DNA of 64,000 bases from Vibrio sp. Y2-5 (GTDB lineage: Bacteria > Pseudomonadota > Gammaproteobacteria > Enterobacterales > Vibrionaceae). This document shows positions 7,281-14,630 of this stretch, in pieces. The position numbers and the translations under genes were made by a program. Numbering within the stretch: the stretch's first letter is position 1; every line of letters starts with the position of its first letter. The notes beneath the pieces were generated by a model. It was not told where the DNA came from. It searched no databases and saw only the letters and a list, made by a program, of their open reading frames with translations. The stretch spans positions 1 to 64,000 of the forward strand of contig NZ_JACVEG010000003.1 in the NCBI RefSeq assembly GCF_014596725.1, in the 5' to 3' direction.

Positions 7281-7929
7281 AACCCTCAAGCTCGACATGA
7301 TTTATGATCATACTTTCAAAATGATTAATTAGACCATTAATTCGGTCAAATAAATCATTAAACTGAGTAGAGTCGATGTAAAGATCTGGGTTGTATTCGG
7401 TTCTTTCTCCGTGTGCAATAGCATTTCTATATTTTACAAGTTTATGGTCAATATCACCTTGATGGTTTTCAAAGTGTGTTGGGTCTAGTCCAACCATGCT
7501 TAGCAAATCAATTAATACATCTTTAGTTAGGTTACTTTTTGTATCGACTCTAATTTGAACATCAATTTTAAACTTTTCACCATGGAATGAATTTAAAATT
7601 GAGTCGACAGCCGAAAAATAAGCACTCACTTTTTTGGGTGGAAAATGCCCATTGTATTGCTCAATTAGACCTACAGCCAAAAAATTTGGCTTTAGGTCAC
7701 TATACTTGTGCGCCTTAAAGTTAAGGTATGTAAAGAACGCCTCACAACCTTTTTTTACAAAACCTTCCCAATGTGAATAGAGCAGCAAAATGCCAGCTCT
7801 AACAAGCATATCCTGATGGGCGTCGCGAGATTGATGAATCAGTGACTTCATGTTGGAAAGTTCCTTTCTCCTCCATGCTCGCTCAGCTTGAATTACATCA
7901 AGAAATTGTTCTTTGCTTTTAATTTTCAT
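7270..7929 (-). CDS. MAE_28990/MAE_18760-type HEPN nuclease-like protein
   Basis: A 219-aa protein with the look of the MAE_28990/MAE_18760 HEPN family. The N-terminal helical part has LYSHWEGFVKKGCEAFF (about 49-65). A C-terminal RxxxxH motif in KYRNAIAHGE (about 167-176), with a polar residue after Arg, is the catalytic signature of HEPN RNases. Such RNases act in toxin-antitoxin, abortive-infection and restriction systems. Its start overlaps the end of the upstream DUF262 gene by 11 bp, so the pair is one operon. The region is visibly more AT-rich than the phage module, suggesting separate acquisition. Cleavage of RNA during infection is inferred from the family. Confidence 0.75.
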   Translation of the reverse strand: MKIKSKEQFLDVIQAERAWRRKELSNMKSLIHQSRDAHQDMLVRAGILLLYSHWEGFVKKGCEAFFTYLNFKAHKYSDLKPNFLAVGLIEQYNGHFPPKKVSAYFSAVDSILNSFHGEKFKIDVQIRVDTKSNLTKDVLIDLLSMVGLDPTHFENHQGDIDHKLVKYRNAIAHGERTEYNPDLYIDSTQFNDLFDRINGLINHFESMIINHVELEGYVV

Positions 7930-9019
7930 TCATGAATAAGCTTTTGGCTAGGGGAACTATTTTAGGCCAGCGATAATTTGCTTTTGAGCCAGAACCGCTG
8001 TATTTCGTAAATACATAATTTGTCCCTAATTCATTACTAATTTTTCTAAGTAGATCTGGTAGTAATGCTTCATCATGACCAGTTTTTAAATAAAGGTATG
8101 TTCCAACGGCAATAACTTCAAAAATTGAAAGTTGAAACCCTCCTTTGAAATCTACGCCCACTTTTCGTTTAAAAGCATTGTCAGACAGAGTTGCATTAAT
8201 AATACGAAAAGTTTTCGCTAAATGTTGTTTTTCATTATTCCAGTTCATCTCACCATCAGAAAAGAATTTTAGCTTATCTGTTAGAAAGTCTGAAACGTCA
8301 GGTATATTTTTTAATTCATCATCAGGAGTGTTTGCTAAAGCTAAAAGCCTCAGAATTAGCTCCATTTCATAGCGTTCTTCATAAAGTCGCTCTGTAATAC
8401 TAATGGTTTCATTGAAGTTCTGATCCTTAGAAAGATCGACGAGGATTTTATAAAAGTCCTCGTTTAACATAATTAGTAAACAATTGCGGACTTCTTGGTC
8501 AGAGAGTTGAGATCCTCCAGTATTCAGTCTTTGAAATAACTCAAACTTCGTACTGGTGTCGCTTTCTTTTTTAATTATTTTTATCTCGATTTTTTCTCTT
8601 TTAAACAAACGCTTAAGAGAGGAATCAAAACGATTATCCTCATTGTGCCATGTAACTCCTTCAAGAAGCGGAAGGTATTCTGTAGCAGAAAGTTTTAAAG
8701 CTTCTTCTATTTGACCTTGTTCATTTTTAAGCTCATTCATGAAACTTAAGATAGTAGCAATTCTTTGGAGACCATCGACTAAGTCCCAAACTCCATCATC
8801 GCGCTGAGCAACAAAGATCGACGGCAATGGAATGCCTAGTAAAATTGATTCTATCAGCCTTACCTTTTGACTTTGAGACCACCGGAAAAAGCGCTGAAAG
8901 GCTGGATTTATCTCCAAGTCACCATCTTTATATAGATTGACTAGTTCACCAATTGACATCGGATAGGAGTCGGTAAAGATTTCTTTGCGTTTATCTTCTA
9001 TCTGGGAAAGTAGAGTCAT
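7919..9019 (-). CDS. DUF262 (GmrSD/ParB-like) domain protein, probable defence component
   Basis: DUF262 proteins share a ParB/sulfiredoxin-like N-terminal fold and occur in type IV GmrSD restriction enzymes, BREX-associated BrxU and many orphan defence pairs. Here MSIGELVNLYKDGDLEINPAFQRFFRW is followed by LVDGLQRIATI, the DGQQR-type signature that can act in nucleotide-dependent nuclease activity. I place the start at ATG 9019 (366 aa) because GGAA precedes it. ATG 9031 and an open frame to 9121 are alternatives. A C-terminal HNH nuclease, as in GmrSD fusions, is not visible; the HEPN gene downstream may supply the effector. The pair is predicted to defend the host against other phages. Confidence 0.72.
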   Translation of the reverse strand: MTLLSQIEDKRKEIFTDSYPMSIGELVNLYKDGDLEINPAFQRFFRWSQSQKVRLIESILLGIPLPSIFVAQRDDGVWDLVDGLQRIATILSFMNELKNEQGQIEEALKLSATEYLPLLEGVTWHNEDNRFDSSLKRLFKREKIEIKIIKKESDTSTKFELFQRLNTGGSQLSDQEVRNCLLIMLNEDFYKILVDLSKDQNFNETISITERLYEERYEMELILRLLALANTPDDELKNIPDVSDFLTDKLKFFSDGEMNWNNEKQHLAKTFRIINATLSDNAFKRKVGVDFKGGFQLSIFEVIAVGTYLYLKTGHDEALLPDLLRKISNELGTNYVFTKYSGSGSKANYRWPKIVPLAKSLFMNEN

Positions 9020-9121
9020 TGTGAGTTCCATAAATTTGTTTGATAACAGTTTAAATCTCACAGGTAATGAAAACAACCAATTACTTGCAGACCTAATTGG
9101 CCTTGGTAGTCTTGTTTTCAA

Positions 9122-9503
9122 GTTGTATGACCAAACCGTTTACGCTCGTCCCGCAGGGATAAGGGAGCGTCTCACGCGACCGATGCACCAAGCCCACGCA
9201 AATGCTGAGTGTCTCGTGTCGTCAAATGGCGCGGAGCTTCCCTAGTCTTCTGATGGCAACAAATTCCCCCTTACTGCCAAGCCAAACGACCTAATAACCT
9301 AAAACGCCAAAAGTTGCTCATAGCTTTGCAGCATACGAATAGCGGCTTTCCGTCTTACAGTTAAAGCGCAATTACGATTGAGTGTGTGCTCGGAACGAGC
9401 GCACGCACAAGCGTGATGCGCTTGAAGGAAAGGCAAAACCCCCGAATCTGTATTACGGGGGTAAATTCCACCGAACTATCGGCGTTCTCTGTTTTGGGGA
9501 CGT
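9122..9503. other. Structured noncoding region, possible inovirus intergenic/origin
   Basis: No convincing gene. The stretch is GC-richer than its flanks and contains several hairpins. The best, at 9384-9404, is GTGTGCTCG, GAA loop, CGAGCGCAC (9 bp with one G-T pair). TCCC/GGGA lies near 9149-9157, and the terminator at 9435-9462 follows. Filamentous phage intergenic regions hold hairpin-rich replication origins and packaging signals of this kind. That it is the origin of this or a second, decayed inovirus is inference. Confidence 0.4.
9435..9462 (-). terminator. Hairpin terminator downstream of the first DUF3653-like gene
   Basis: On the minus strand ACCCCCG, an 11-base loop, CGGGGGT and a short T run (TTTT) lie about 40 bp after the stop of the 9504-9884 gene. 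The stem is all G-C. The T run is short, so efficiency is uncertain. Confidence 0.55.
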
Positions 9504-9884
9504 TTAGCGTCTCTCTAAAACTAATATCTTCGCTACAGCTCTAGCGAGTCTTAATAGCTTTGAGCTAGTTTGAAAAGTTTCTTGGCTTTGCCCATACATG
9601 AGCGCTTGAGCTAAAAGAATTTGTTGAGGTGCAATGGTTTCACCGGTGGGTGTAACGATATGATCATGGGATATTTTGAAATCTTCCCAATTCTTTTTAT
9701 GGCTAATAATCCTTCCTGCACTAAGCCTCATCAGACGGCGACAGCAATCAGGAATCGGGCGACCGTTATCCCATGCTTGTACCGTTTTTATGTTCTTACA
9801 ACATAGTTGAGCTGTTTCTTCAATAGTCAGACCACATTCGAATTGGCGGAAACGTTGGTTTTGATTGGCTATTAACCTTTTCAT
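9504..9884 (-). CDS. DUF3653-like phage regulator with helix-turn-helix (copy A)
   Basis: A 126-aa protein. Residues about 12-50 form a helix-turn-helix in the family style: FRQFECGLTIEETAQLCCKN, TVQAWDNGRPIP, and CRRLMRL. This looks like the DUF3653 phage proteins common in Vibrio mobile DNA. The C-terminal part (GETIAPQQILLAQAL...) is helical and might dimerise. It is paralogous to the protein at 10793-11164. It is divergent from the 197-aa gene across 244 bp, where TACATCG occurs twice (near 9981 and 10003), a plausible operator pair. DNA-binding control of this segment is inferred. Confidence 0.6.
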   Translation of the reverse strand: MKRLIANQNQRFRQFECGLTIEETAQLCCKNIKTVQAWDNGRPIPDCCRRLMRLSAGRIISHKKNWEDFKISHDHIVTPTGETIAPQQILLAQALMYGQSQETFQTSSKLLRLARAVAKILVLERR

Positions 9885-10128
9885 TTATAACATACTTCAT
9901 AAAAAAGGCTGCCTTATACCTGAGTTGTCTTTTAACCGCCTAATCAACTAGGCTCTTGTTCGAGCTACATCAAAAAAATAATACATCGCCTTACGTAATG
10001 GTACATCGTGCTCTTAATCACAGATTTAGATGTAAGCATAGAAATCATATTAAAAACAGTTACTAAAAGAGGATGAAACATATTGAAACTACTACTTTGT
10101 TACTAGGATTGATATATGGAGTAGCGCG

Positions 10129-10722
10129 ATGCCAACATTAAGCATGTCTGACTTTTCACTGGTAGTAGTTAAATCTGGATCTCCCAAAAAAACTAAGATC
10201 AAGCGACTATCCCATCGCGAAGATTATGCCCACTACCGTGATTACTATGGTCCACTTAGAAATGCTATTAAACACCTTTTTACTGGCAAACGTCACATAT
10301 CCCATCTCTATGCCATTTGTAATAAACAAAGCGGCTCAAAAAAATTAAAGTATGAGCTAATTGCCAATACGTTCAGAGATTGGCAATCGGGTAAGAATAT
10401 ACAGGCCTTCACCTCAGAAAGAGACTATTACCATTACTCCCAGACGGATATAACTTGTAACCCAGAACTGCATTTAGTCATTGCTGGGGTTCACCGGCTC
10501 GTTAAGCTACATTTCAGTAGCAGCGATAAGATGACGCAAGAGAGAGCAAACATTATGTGTGCATTAATGGAAGATACTGTGGGGCAAGATGGGTTTGAAT
10601 ACGTTGTTTTAGACCTCACGAACGGAAAAGAATACTCGTTCAACGGGAATTACGACAAAGTATTTGAAAGGATCAACAATGAAATAAAAAATATTGAAAA
10701 CCTATGGGAAGATGAAGATTAG
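10129..10722 (+). CDS. Orphan 197-aa protein of unknown function
   Basis: I do not recognise this protein. It is 197 aa, soluble, with no signal peptide. The N-terminal 60 residues are basic and aromatic (KKTKIKRLSHREDYAHYRDYYG), and the C-terminus is acidic (NIENLWEDED). The upstream ribosome-binding site is weak (TGGAGTAGCG before the ATG). It lies between two paralogous DUF3653-like regulators, divergent from one and convergent with the other, and 510 bp from the right att site. The location suggests accessory cargo, but nothing in the sequence assigns a function. It does not resemble Rep, Cri or other known inovirus accessory proteins. Confidence 0.65.
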   Translation: MPTLSMSDFSLVVVKSGSPKKTKIKRLSHREDYAHYRDYYGPLRNAIKHLFTGKRHISHLYAICNKQSGSKKLKYELIANTFRDWQSGKNIQAFTSERDYYHYSQTDITCNPELHLVIAGVHRLVKLHFSSSDKMTQERANIMCALMEDTVGQDGFEYVVLDLTNGKEYSFNGNYDKVFERINNEIKNIENLWEDED

Positions 10723-10746
10723 TTAGTTTGCACTTAAGTAGGTAAA

Positions 10747-10782
10747 GCGATTTAGCAAAGAAACACATTATTGATAAATCGC
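10747..10782. terminator. Inverted repeat between convergent genes
   Basis: GCGATTTA (10747-10754) and TAAATCGC (10775-10782) are a perfect 8-bp inverted repeat with a 20-base loop, placed between the convergent 197-aa gene and copy B regulator. A shared, weak bidirectional terminator is the simplest reading. Confidence 0.4.
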
Positions 10783-10792
10783 CTTCGTCTAT

Positions 10793-11164
10793 TTATCGGG
10801 CTACTTTAGAATTGTTCAACATTTGGGCTAATGCTCGAGCGTAACGCAGAACTTTTGATGTGGTTTTCAACTCCAGTTCAGACTGAATAGCTAGCAGTCC
10901 GATACCAATAACGATTTGTTGAGGAGAGACTAACTGACCGGTAGGAATTTCGAGTCTATCGTGGATCACTTTGAACTGCTGCCAGCACTCAAGATGGCTC
11001 AATTGACGACATTTCGCTAAACGCATAAGCCTTTTGCATTCTGGAGGGATCATATGCCCTCTATCCCAATCCGTGACAGTCCTCGCACTTTTGAAACACA
11101 ATTCAGCCGTTTCTTCGACGCTTAACCCACATTCGAATTCTCGAAAAAGTCGATTTTTATGCAT
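10793..11164 (-). CDS. DUF3653-like phage regulator with helix-turn-helix (copy B)
   Basis: A 123-aa paralogue of the 9504-9884 protein; FECGL, EETAxLC, TVxxWDxG, IPxxCxRLMRL and the C-terminal TSKxLRxARAxA are shared. The helix-turn-helix covers residues about 8-48. The gene starts 67 bp from the right dif-like site and points away from it, so its promoter lies between the ATG and the site or overlaps it. Two diverged copies within 1.3 kb, each able to act as an element-specific repressor, suggest that more than one mobile element contributed to this segment. The regulatory role is inferred. Confidence 0.6.
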   Translation of the reverse strand: MHKNRLFREFECGLSVEETAELCFKSARTVTDWDRGHMIPPECKRLMRLAKCRQLSHLECWQQFKVIHDRLEIPTGQLVSPQQIVIGIGLLAIQSELELKTTSKVLRYARALAQMLNNSKVAR

Positions 11165-11231
11165 GTCTAGACACTCCCATTGAGAAAGTGTATAAAAACA
11201 TCGTTCTATAAGATTTTGTTAAATAAGGGAA

Positions 11232-11260
11232 ATTTACCGTAACGGGACATAATGCGCACT
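11232..11260 (-). other. dif-like XerC/XerD attachment site (right junction, chromosomal side)
   Basis: The + strand reads ATTTACCGTAA (11232-11242), CGGGACA (11243-11249), TAATGCGCACT (11250-11260). The XerC arm equals the chromosomal dif arm AGTGCGCATTA on the other strand, and the adjoining TGT also matches dif. The XerD arm differs from TTATGTTAAAT at two positions and the centre is 7 bp, not 6. It therefore looks like a hybrid of host dif and phage attP rather than an intact dif. The chromosomal genes DUF3634 and matP begin immediately to the right. Confidence 0.78.
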
Positions 11261-11322
11261 TAGATATGGTAAAGATAAAGCGCCTAATTAGCACCTTATC
11301 TCTATGATTTATCGTTATTTAT

Positions 11323-11640
11323 TCAACGGCTCTTCTTAGTTTTATCACCAGAACTCTTAAATCCTTGATGCGGAAATACGTTGCGAATTCGTTGTTGAAC
11401 TTTTTTAGGAACTTGCTCTGTAAATACTAATTTCATGCCTGTACGTTGCTGATATACCTTCATTTCACCGCTAAACGGCGTTACTTCTGCAATCTCAGCG
11501 ACGTTATGTTTAAAAGTTGGAGGAAAATGACCTTTTACTTTACTTAAAGTACCATCTTTAAAAGTAACTTTAAGTACAGGCCTATCAACAGCTACAAGCC
11601 AGAAAATGATTAAAGCAGCGATTAAAATTACGTACAGCAT
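11323..11640 (-). CDS. DUF3634 family membrane-anchored protein
   Basis: A 105-aa protein with one N-terminal membrane helix (MLYVILIAALIIFWLVAV), a small beta-rich domain (PVLKVTFKDGTLSKVKGHFPP) and a basic tail. This is the DUF3634 family found in Vibrio and relatives, of unknown function. It ends the conserved chromosome next to the prophage junction and follows matP with a 10-bp gap in the same direction, so it may be the second gene of a matP operon. Confidence 0.8.
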   Translation of the reverse strand: MLYVILIAALIIFWLVAVDRPVLKVTFKDGTLSKVKGHFPPTFKHNVAEIAEVTPFSGEMKVYQQRTGMKLVFTEQVPKKVQQRIRNVFPHQGFKSSGDKTKKSR

Positions 11641-11650
11641 GAGTTAACTC

Positions 11651-12100
11651 CTAATTAGATAGCAACTTACTCAAATCTTCTTTTAAGTTTGACACAGCTT
11701 TGCTGGCTTTCTCACTTCTAGATGCTTCGCTGAGAAGATATTCAATTGCGTCTGACAACGTACATCCCAACTCATTAGCTCTAGTCGAAAGCTTTTCCCA
11801 AACTTGATAATCAAGATCAATCGACTTCTTACGTGTATGGATTTGCTCTGCATTAAAGTGACGTTTACGTTTTGCTCGAATGGCTTGCTTCAGCTTATTA
11901 TCAAGCTCAGGAGCCATATTCTTTTCAATCCATTCCAGAACCAATGTAGGTTCATGTTCAATCGATTTCAATTTCTGTATGGCAGCATCCGCTTCACTAC
12001 GATCAAGATGGCAAGTAATTGATTCACCATCTTTCCACTTCTTAATCAAATACTGCCATTTCCAACCACATTCTAGGTTTTCAAGCTGTTGATATTTCAT
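11651..12100 (-). CDS. matP: Macrodomain Ter protein MatP
   Basis: MatP is the ribbon-helix-helix DNA-binding protein that binds matS sites, condenses the replication terminus and links it to the division machinery through ZapB. The start MKYQQLENLECGWKW at 12100 (149 aa) aligns with the E. coli N-terminus; an upstream in-frame ATG at 12142 would add 14 unconserved residues. The family hallmarks RAKRKRHFNAE and HTRKKSIDLDY (about 87-112, the ribbon-helix-helix) are intact, with a C-terminal coiled coil. The order matP-lonH-fabA-rmf is as in E. coli. An imperfect matS lies 26 bp upstream of the start. Confidence 0.95.
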   Translation of the reverse strand: MKYQQLENLECGWKWQYLIKKWKDGESITCHLDRSEADAAIQKLKSIEHEPTLVLEWIEKNMAPELDNKLKQAIRAKRKRHFNAEQIHTRKKSIDLDYQVWEKLSTRANELGCTLSDAIEYLLSEASRSEKASKAVSNLKEDLSKLLSN

Positions 12101-12125
12101 ATGAGGCAATCCATTAAAAATCAGG

Positions 12126-12138
12126 GTGACAGCGTAAC
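12126..12138. promoter_or_regulatory. Imperfect matS-like site upstream of matP
   Basis: GTGACAGCGTAAC matches matS at all but one position (A for C in the second half-site). It sits just upstream of the matP start, in the divergent matP/lonH promoter region, where it could serve autoregulation. One-mismatch matches are fairly expected by chance, so this is tentative. Confidence 0.35.
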
Positions 12139-12266
12139 CCAACCCGATTTTATGTTCAAATTAATCCTAACAAAAACTAGAGGAAGATCATTCATCATGT
12201 GTGCTATTCGAACTAGTGGTTTTTCTATATAATTCTTTGTCTCTTAACAATCAATTCAGTAATTCA

Positions 12267-13910
12267 ATGACTCAAGATATTTGGCGCCTTGCAACTCCCC
12301 AGTACGATGAATTTCACGTTCAACTCGAACAGTACCCTAACCTACAGCCGATCTCGCTAATCGATACTCAATCTAGGTTAACAAAAGCAATCGACAGATT
12401 TCTAAACATTAGAGGATTTAGCCGTGTCTTGATTGTTAATGCCCCTGACAATTCAATATACCGCTCTTTGCTAAAAGAAAAATTGGAAAGCATGGTTGAA
12501 GACAAACCTGTTGTTTCAACCGAATCTCTTGATATGGAGGCAATTTTAGGACAAGTAAAATCCGAAAATGGTCATGTTGTCTCTAAATCTAAAAGCCTGA
12601 TATCACAAGCTGATGGCGGTTATCTTATCGTTTCCGCTAATTTGCTTTTAGCCAATCCACGCCAGTGGCCTATTTTGAAATCAGCCATTCTTGGTACGCC
12701 CGTTGCTCCATTTAACTGTGATCCTAAATCAATTATCGAAGATGTAATCTACAGTCAATATGATGTGAAATTAATTGTTGTTGGCGATAGAAGCCAACTC
12801 GGTGATGTTGATTTTCTTGACGCGGATATTCACTCCGGGCTTTGCATTTACAGTGAGTTAGAGCTGGATGTAAAGATTGATTCTGATTCGATAACCCAAT
12901 ATTTATCATTTGTTAAATGGCTATGTGATTACTACGCACTTCCTCAGCTAAGTATTAAAGCACTTGTAAGCTTAATGACTGCAGGAGCCCGATATACGGA
13001 AGATCAACACTATGCACCACTGTGTGTTATGTGGCACAGAGCTTTATTAGAAGAAGCAGCTATAGAAGCAAAAGGTGATGTAATTGAAGCTATTCACCTA
13101 GATACGGCAATAGATGCACGTCATTACAGAGAATCCTACTTACCTGAACGGGCTTTAGACGATATCCTCGACGGACAAGTGTTTATTGAGACTCAAGGTG
13201 AACAGGTTGGTCAAGTTAACGGCTTAACGGTTGTCGATATTGCTGGACACCCTGTTTCTTATGGCGAGCCTGCGCGAATTTCCTGTGTTATTCACTTTGG
13301 TGATGGTGATATCGCTGACGTAGAGCGCAAGGTTGAATTAGGTGGAAACTTGCACGCTAAAGGCATGATGATTATGCAAGCCTTTGTGAGTAGTGAACTT
13401 GATTTAGACGTCCCTCTTCCTTATTCAGCATCTGTTGTTTTTGAGCAGTCATATTGTGAAGTTGATGGTGACAGTGCATCTTTAGCTGAACTATGCTCAT
13501 TAGTCAGTGCACTTTCTGAATACCCTATTAATCAGCAAATTGCCGTTACGGGAGCCGTAGACCAATTCGGCCGAGTACAAGCAGTTGGTGGTTTAAATGA
13601 AAAAATTGAAGGCTTCTATCATGTTTGTCAACATCAAGGATTTACTGGTGAACAAGGTGTGATCCTTCCTCAAAGTAATTTGAAACATTTGGCTCTTCAT
13701 AAATCTGTAGTAGAAAGCATTAAGAATGGAGAGTTTCATATTTGGCCAGTGTCACATGTCGACGAAGTTGTTCCTCTTGTGATGGGTAAACCATTCAGAG
13801 GCGAAGATGAAGACAGCGTAATTAGCAAAATTGCAGAACGTATTGAAAATTTTGAAAAACATGTTCAGCCAGTTGGGTTTGTGGAACGTATCAAAAACTG
13901 GTTTGTTTAG
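12267..13910 (+). CDS. lonH: Lon-related putative protease LonH (YcbZ)
   Basis: A 547-aa Lon-family (S16) protein; the start MTQDIWRLATPQYDEF at 12267 is preferred over an upstream extension to 12201. The N-terminal half is ATPase-like but lacks a readable Walker A GKT. The C-terminal protease domain has the Ser-Lys dyad in DGDSASLAELC (Ser near 403) and GGLNEKIEGFY (Lys near 446), followed by NLKHLALHK. In E. coli ycbZ lies between matP and fabA, exactly as here. Peptidase activity is likely from the dyad; ATP dependence is doubtful. A divergent promoter region is shared with matP. Confidence 0.9.
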   Translation: MTQDIWRLATPQYDEFHVQLEQYPNLQPISLIDTQSRLTKAIDRFLNIRGFSRVLIVNAPDNSIYRSLLKEKLESMVEDKPVVSTESLDMEAILGQVKSENGHVVSKSKSLISQADGGYLIVSANLLLANPRQWPILKSAILGTPVAPFNCDPKSIIEDVIYSQYDVKLIVVGDRSQLGDVDFLDADIHSGLCIYSELELDVKIDSDSITQYLSFVKWLCDYYALPQLSIKALVSLMTAGARYTEDQHYAPLCVMWHRALLEEAAIEAKGDVIEAIHLDTAIDARHYRESYLPERALDDILDGQVFIETQGEQVGQVNGLTVVDIAGHPVSYGEPARISCVIHFGDGDIADVERKVELGGNLHAKGMMIMQAFVSSELDLDVPLPYSASVVFEQSYCEVDGDSASLAELCSLVSALSEYPINQQIAVTGAVDQFGRVQAVGGLNEKIEGFYHVCQHQGFTGEQGVILPQSNLKHLALHKSVVESIKNGEFHIWPVSHVDEVVPLVMGKPFRGEDEDSVISKIAERIENFEKHVQPVGFVERIKNWFV

Positions 13911-13928
13911 TACTGATCGGAGTTGTCT

Positions 13929-13946
13929 GGCGTACACGTGTTCACT
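13929..13946. promoter_or_regulatory. Probable FabR-type operator upstream of fabA
   Basis: GGCGTACACGTGTTCACT is an imperfect palindrome around CACGTG, like the FabR operators described for E. coli fabA and fabB, and lies 35 bp before the fabA start. Binding by a host FabR is inferred, not shown. Confidence 0.45.
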
Positions 13947-13981
13947 AACATGCACCCTATCAGAAATTGGAGTAATTGATA

Positions 13982-14500
13982 ATGCAAAACAAACGTGACT
14001 CATATAATCGTGAAGACCTACTAGCCTCTAGCCGTGGTGAGCTATTTGGCCCAGGTTACCCTCAGTTACCAGCACCAAACATGCTGATGATGGATCGTAT
14101 AAGCAAAATGTCTGAAACTGAAGGCGAATTTGGTAAAGGTCTAATTATTGCTGAGTTAGATATCACTCCAGATTTATGGTTCTTCGATTGCCACTTCCCT
14201 GGTGACCCAGTAATGCCTGGTTGTTTAGGTCTAGATGCAATGTGGCAACTTGTTGGATTTTTCTTAGGCTGGGTTGGCGGCAAAGGTAAAGGCCGTGCAC
14301 TTGGTGTTGGTGAAGTTAAATTTACTGGACAGATTCTACCAACGGCTAAAAAAGTGACTTATGAAATCAACATGAAGCGTGTAGTAAATCGCAAGCTTGT
14401 AATGGGTCTAGCTGATGGTCGCGTATTAGTCGACGGTAAAGAAATCTATGTAGCTAAAGATCTGAAAGTTGGTCTCTTCCAAGACACTTCTGCATTTTAG
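13982..14500 (+). CDS. fabA: 3-hydroxydecanoyl-ACP dehydratase/isomerase FabA
   Basis: FabA dehydrates 3-hydroxydecanoyl-ACP and isomerises the trans-2 product to cis-3-decenoyl-ACP, the branch point of anaerobic unsaturated fatty acid synthesis. The start ATG 13982 gives 172 aa, the family length; GGAG lies 9 bp upstream, and the upstream TTG frame is rejected. The hot-dog active site is clear: catalytic His in [13 protein letters not shown] (about residue 71) and Asp in LGLDAMWQ (about 85). A FabR-like palindrome precedes the gene, and a terminator follows. Confidence 0.97.
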   Translation: MQNKRDSYNREDLLASSRGELFGPGYPQLPAPNMLMMDRISKMSETEGEFGKGLIIAELDITPDLWFFDCHFPGDPVMPGCLGLDAMWQLVGFFLGWVGGKGKGRALGVGEVKFTGQILPTAKKVTYEINMKRVVNRKLVMGLADGRVLVDGKEIYVAKDLKVGLFQDTSAF

Positions 14501-14516
14501 TTCCTGTTTATTAATT

Positions 14517-14545
14517 AAAGCAGCTATCTGGCTGTTTTAATTTTA
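14517..14545 (+). terminator. Terminator after fabA
   Basis: AAAGCAGC (14517-14524), loop TATCTG, GCTGTTTT (14531-14538), then AATTTTA. The stem includes one G-T pair; the T run continues into the descending arm. Confidence 0.6.
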
Positions 14546-14590
14546 CACTAAATATTTAGTTATAGTGCGTCATAACTATTAGATACTAAA

Positions 14591-14608
14591 AAGCCCCTTT
14601 CGGGGCTT
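14591..14608 (-). terminator. Terminator after rmf
   Basis: AAGCCCC and GGGGCTT form a strong stem with a 4-base loop; on the minus strand it runs into TTTTTAG just past the rmf stop. Confidence 0.75.
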
Positions 14609-14630
14609 AAGATCCTTTAGTATGTGGGGG

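Larger units (their letters stand above)
17..11260. mobile_element. Inovirus prophage-like element between two dif-like sites
   Basis: The stretch is bounded by two dif-like sites in the same orientation, at 17-45 and 11232-11260. It contains a near-complete filamentous phage gene set in canonical order: replication, ssDNA binding, coat, adsorption, pVI-like, Zot and secretin. It also carries a regulator at the left edge and a cargo region (7270-11164). Beyond the right site the chromosome resumes with DUF3634 and matP. Insertion at dif by host XerC/XerD is the known route for Vibrio inoviruses such as CTXphi and VGJphi; assigning it here is inference from the site sequences. The two paralogous regulators at 9.5 and 10.8 kb leave open that this is a composite of two elements. 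The left flank lies outside the window. Confidence 0.8.

Noticed and set aside
7919..9121. DUF262 gene as a full GmrSD type IV restriction enzyme
   Set aside because: No C-terminal DUF1524/HNH nuclease motif is visible; the partner is a separate HEPN gene.
10747..10782. Inverted repeat as an att or IS end
   Set aside because: No dif arm similarity and no transposase; simpler as a terminator between convergent genes.
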